7,887 bases of DNA, from positions 1-7,887 of the forward strand of contig QHOR01000169.1 in the NCBI GenBank assembly GCA_003219395.1, read 5' to 3'. Shown here in pieces: positions 5,367 through 7,887 of the stretch (position 1 is the first letter of the stretch; each line of letters starts with the position of its first letter). The DNA comes from Verrucomicrobiota bacterium. GTDB lineage: Bacteria; Verrucomicrobiota; Verrucomicrobiia; Chthoniobacterales; UBA10450. A program made the position numbers and the translations under genes. Under the pieces are notes generated by a model. The model was not told where the DNA came from, ran no database searches, and was given only the letters and a program-made list of their open reading frames with translations.

Positions 5367-7238
5367 ATGAATTGGAGAACTACGCTAGTCCTCGCTGTCA
5401 TTGTGCTCGCTGGGGCCGCTTACTTCCGGTTCTTTGAGATGAAACAGCCCAGCACCGTGGAAGCAAAACGGCAGGAGCAAAACGTAGTAAATTTCGATCG
5501 AAACAAGATCGATGGTGTGATCATTCAAAATGGCGATGAAAAGATAGAGATACGGCGCCACGACAATAAGTGGCGACTCGAGGCACCATTCAAGGATCAG
5601 GCAGACGGTGGCTTGGTTGAGAATTTGTTATCGGACTTGGAGACCTGGCAGAAAGACGGAACAATTCCGGCGAAAGATATCGACGCCGATAAGAGCAAGT
5701 TGAATGAGTACGGCCTGAACCGGCCAAAGCTTAAACTAAAACTGATCGGCACGGACAGACCTCCTGAAATCCTGTTCGGAAAGGACGCTGCGTTGGAAGG
5801 CAGGATGTATGTTCGCTTCGAAAATTCCAAGGAAACGTTTCTCACCAAACAATCGGTCAAAAAAGACATCGACAAAAAAGCGGAAGAATTCCGCGATAAG
5901 AAATTAACAGATCTCACCACTGCGCAAGTGCGCCGAATCGCCGTCAAAACGCCTGCTGGCGAGATGGAGCTGGAGAAGAAGGGCGACCATTGGGACATCG
6001 TGAAACCGCTTCGCGCGCGAGCGGATGATGAGAAAGTTGGCGACCTCATTGCGCAGGTCACGACCGCGCGCATTCAACAATTTGTGGCCGATGACCATGG
6101 GGATCTGCGACCTTATGGACTGGCAGAGCCACGCGGATCGATCACGCTTTTTAGCCAGGAAGGGAAAAAAGACAAAAAAGTCGAGATCGCCGACTCAATT
6201 AAGGTCTTCGGCCAGGAGGATAAGGGTCAAATGCTGCAAATCGGGAGCGTACCTGAAAAGGAAAAGGATCAGATATACGTGCGATTTGCTCCTCGCGGGG
6301 CCGTTTACACATTGCCCAAGAAAATTGAAGAGCTGCTCAACATCAAGCCAGCCGATTTACGCGACTATCACTTGGTCCGGATTGACACAAATGTGCTCGA
6401 CCGGATTACGATCGATGTTCCAGGCAAGGCTAAGACTGTTCTTGCCCGCAAGGATGGAACCTGGACAATCGCCAACCGAAACAATGCGCCAGCAGATTCG
6501 GGGGCCGTCCACCGCTTGATCGACACGCTGCAAAACCAGCGAGTAACAAAATTCGTTGAAGACGTCGCTTCGGATCTGCCCAAATACGGTCTAGACAAGC
6601 CGCAGCTGCAATTAACGTTCAGCTCGTTCGCCTCGGAGAACACAGCTGAGAGCAAAGCGGGTGAGCAGCCGTTCGCAACGCTTGCCTTTGGAAAGCAAGA
6701 CGGAGACAATGTGTATGCGCGGCTTACTGATGAGCCTTTCGTGGTGGCAGTCCATCGCGGTTTGCTTGATCAGATCTCAACGGATCCCTTGCAATGGCAG
6801 GAGCTATCTATCTTTCAATTTAAACCGGACGAAATTCATCGCCTTAGTGTAACGAGCGACAAAGAGCTGTCGCTGGAACGCGGCGAAAACCATCAGTGGC
6901 ATTGGATCAAAGGTAGTGGCGAAATCAATACAACGAACGTGCATTCGTTACTCAGCACGTTGTCGAGCTTGCATGCAGTGCGTTGGCTCGGGGCAAGCAA
7001 AGTTCAAGATGGCTTTGAAAAACCGCAGCTGACTCTCGCATTCACAACTTCGCCTGATGATCAAGCAGCACATAAGCTGATTATCGGCGCCGCGGCCACT
7101 GACGGAACATGGTGTGCTCACGTTGACGGCCGCGAAGGTACTTTTTTGATTAGTAATTCGGATTTGAATCGATTGAAGTTATCTCTTGTGGCGCAGGCGT
7201 CGCCACTGCCAAGCCCGGCACCGACCATTACTCCCTGA
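5367..7238 (+). CDS. DUF4340 family membrane-anchored protein with four internal repeats
   Basis: A 623-residue protein from ATG 5367 (MNWRTTLVLAVIVLAGAAYF). It has one N-terminal membrane anchor (about 5-21), a long hydrophilic region that should lie outside the cytoplasm, and a Pro-rich tail (SPLPSPAPTITP). The body reads as four tandem copies of one unit of about 130-155 residues, near 38-173, 174-329, 330-476 and 477-606. Units share a Trp in a K/H-W-x-I context (69, 209, 366, 511), then A-D-x3-V-x2-L, then YGL-x2-P (115, 250, 407; decayed to GFEKP in unit 4). Unit starts carry RDK/RDY/QEL-type sequence. The frame is open back to a TTG at 5301, but those 22 extra residues come from the inverted-repeat element and would put polar sequence before the anchor, so ATG 5367 is preferred. 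DUF4340 proteins commonly follow GldG-like genes; function is unknown, and a scaffold or substrate-handling role for the exporter is inference. No Shine-Dalgarno sequence is evident. Confidence 0.85.
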   Translation: MNWRTTLVLAVIVLAGAAYFRFFEMKQPSTVEAKRQEQNVVNFDRNKIDGVIIQNGDEKIEIRRHDNKWRLEAPFKDQADGGLVENLLSDLETWQKDGTIPAKDIDADKSKLNEYGLNRPKLKLKLIGTDRPPEILFGKDAALEGRMYVRFENSKETFLTKQSVKKDIDKKAEEFRDKKLTDLTTAQVRRIAVKTPAGEMELEKKGDHWDIVKPLRARADDEKVGDLIAQVTTARIQQFVADDHGDLRPYGLAEPRGSITLFSQEGKKDKKVEIADSIKVFGQEDKGQMLQIGSVPEKEKDQIYVRFAPRGAVYTLPKKIEELLNIKPADLRDYHLVRIDTNVLDRITIDVPGKAKTVLARKDGTWTIANRNNAPADSGAVHRLIDTLQNQRVTKFVEDVASDLPKYGLDKPQLQLTFSSFASENTAESKAGEQPFATLAFGKQDGDNVYARLTDEPFVVAVHRGLLDQISTDPLQWQELSIFQFKPDEIHRLSVTSDKELSLERGENHQWHWIKGSGEINTTNVHSLLSTLSSLHAVRWLGASKVQDGFEKPQLTLAFTTSPDDQAAHKLIIGAAATDGTWCAHVDGREGTFLISNSDLNRLKLSLVAQASPLPSPAPTITP

Positions 7239-7242
7239 CGCT

Positions 7243-7257
7243 GTAAACAGCTTTTAC
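7243..7257. terminator. Weak hairpin between convergent genes, possible terminator
   Basis: The 21-base gap between the convergent DUF4340 and ubiE stops contains GTAAA-CAGCT-TTTAC, a five-base AT-rich stem with a short loop. It has no GC-rich stem and no proper T run in either direction, so it is at best a marginal bidirectional terminator. Confidence 0.12.
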
Positions 7258-7259
7258 TG

Positions 7260-7887
7260 TCAGAGACTCTGCGCGGTGTAAATAGTGGCGATGCCGTAAC
7301 TCAACGGCTGGGCGGTCGCGTGCCGAAACCCGCTCGCTTCGATTAAATCACTCATTGCACGCCCGCTGGGAAATTGTTCGATGGAATCCCCGAGATAGTC
7401 GTAGGCGCTTTTCTTTCCGGTCAAAAGAGAGCCAAGCAACGGCAGGCACCAATGCAAATAGAATTGGTAGATGGTACGCACAATCCATATCGTTGGCAGC
7501 GAGAACTCAAGAACTAACAAGTGACCATCTGGCCTAAGCACGCGCGACATCTCGGTAAGCGCGCCCCTCCAATCCCGCATGTTACGCAACCCGAAAGCGA
7601 TGGTAACGCAATCAAAGGACGCATCGCGGAATGGCAGGTTCATGGCATCGGCCAGCATGGTTTGGCGCACTCCTTTTCTCTGCGCGAGTTCCAACATTTC
7701 AGGTGCAAAATCCACGCCTGTGACTTCCGCGTTCGGCAGCTTGGTTTGCAGCACAAGCGCCAAATCGCCTGTGCCGGTAGCAAGATCGACAATTTTGCCC
7801 GGCCGCCACCTTGCCACCATGTTGGCGGCACGCGTTCGCCAATAGAAATCGATCCCGCAGCTAAGCATGTGATTGGCCAGGTCGTAT
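7260..7887 (-). CDS. ubiE: UbiE/MenG quinone C-methyltransferase (5' end beyond window)
   Basis: An S-adenosylmethionine-dependent methyltransferase that methylates demethylmenaquinol to menaquinol and, in ubiquinone makers, the equivalent ubiquinone precursor. Visible are the last 208 residues; the family is usually about 230-250, so roughly 20-40 N-terminal residues are missing. The reading frame is open to the right edge, and the first residues, YDLANHMLSCGIDFYW, match the UbiE signature region (YDxxNxxLSxGxxxxW), so the internal Met at 7868 is not the true start. SAM-binding motif I is VDLATGTGDLA (about 33-43), followed by VTGVDFAPEML (55-65), ADAMNLPF (79-86), AFGLRNMRD (97-105) and the post-II stretch RVLRPDGHLLVLEFSLP (115-131). 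The C-terminal YDYLGDSIEQFP (162-173) and YGIATIY (197-203) are also typical of UbiE/MenG. It converges on the DUF4340 gene with 21 bases between stops. Which quinone is made cannot be decided here. Confidence 0.93.
   Translation of the reverse strand, partial: YDLANHMLSCGIDFYWRTRAANMVARWRPGKIVDLATGTGDLALVLQTKLPNAEVTGVDFAPEMLELAQRKGVRQTMLADAMNLPFRDASFDCVTIAFGLRNMRDWRGALTEMSRVLRPDGHLLVLEFSLPTIWIVRTIYQFYLHWCLPLLGSLLTGKKSAYDYLGDSIEQFPSGRAMSDLIEASGFRHATAQPLSYGIATIYTAQSL

Noticed and set aside
5597..6073. Minus-strand open frame of 158 codons within the DUF4340 gene
   Set aside because: Antisense shadow with Ser/Phe-rich low-information sequence, opposite a well-supported repeat protein.
7260..7868. 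ATG at 7868 as the start of ubiE
   Set aside because: The conserved UbiE sequence YDLANH continues upstream in frame to the window edge, so the true start is outside the window.
1..7887. CRISPR arrays, tRNA or rRNA genes, transposases, phage or toxin-antitoxin genes
   Set aside because: Looked for in both strands; no regular direct repeats, cloverleaf-like segments or matching protein motifs were seen.

Overview
The window carries seven protein-coding genes and no RNA gene, CRISPR array, insertion sequence or phage gene that I can support. Base composition is moderate and gene density is high. Ribosome-binding sites are mostly weak, and two intergenic gaps hold repeat-like sequence. The protein set is a 2-oxoglutarate dehydrogenase E1, a periplasmic HtrA protease, a GldA/GldF/GldG-type ABC system with a DUF4340 protein, and a UbiE/MenG quinone methyltransferase. 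This suggests an aerobic or respiring, two-membraned, free-living bacterium. The combination and the repeat style remind me of soil Verrucomicrobiota or Acidobacteriota, but that is an inference from memory and not shown by the sequence.

Layout. Bases 1-611 (minus strand) are the N-terminal third or less of a sucA/odhA-like gene that runs off the left edge. A 117-base divergent gap (612-728) holds a TTGACA box and a small perfect inverted repeat. On the plus strand follow a secreted trypsin-like HtrA protease with one PDZ domain (729-1880) and then four genes in one direction. These are an ABC ATPase (1931-2866), a six-helix ABC-2 permease (2994-3749), a GldG-like membrane-anchored auxiliary protein (3753-5255) and a DUF4340 protein (real start probably 5367, end 7238). 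On the minus strand, converging with this set after only 21 bases, is a ubiE/menG gene (7260-7887) whose start lies beyond the right edge.

How the genes work together. The ATPase, permease and GldG-like protein form a recognisable GldA-GldF-GldG type ABC-2 exporter module. The DUF4340 protein that follows is a single-pass, membrane-anchored protein built of four copies of one domain, and is probably an extracytoplasmic partner. The substrate and process are unknown. In Bacteroidota the Gld ABC proteins were linked to gliding, but the module is widespread in non-gliders. The HtrA gene lies 50 bases upstream on the same strand and could be co-transcribed as an envelope quality-control partner. 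The two flanking minus-strand genes (TCA cycle and quinone synthesis) are housekeeping genes.

The most useful points for a second look are the four-fold internal repeat of the DUF4340 protein, the degenerate inverted-repeat element between gldG-like and DUF4340 genes (which creates a false N-terminal extension), and the repeat-like gap between ATPase and permease. I see no clearly novel system beyond this poorly understood exporter module.
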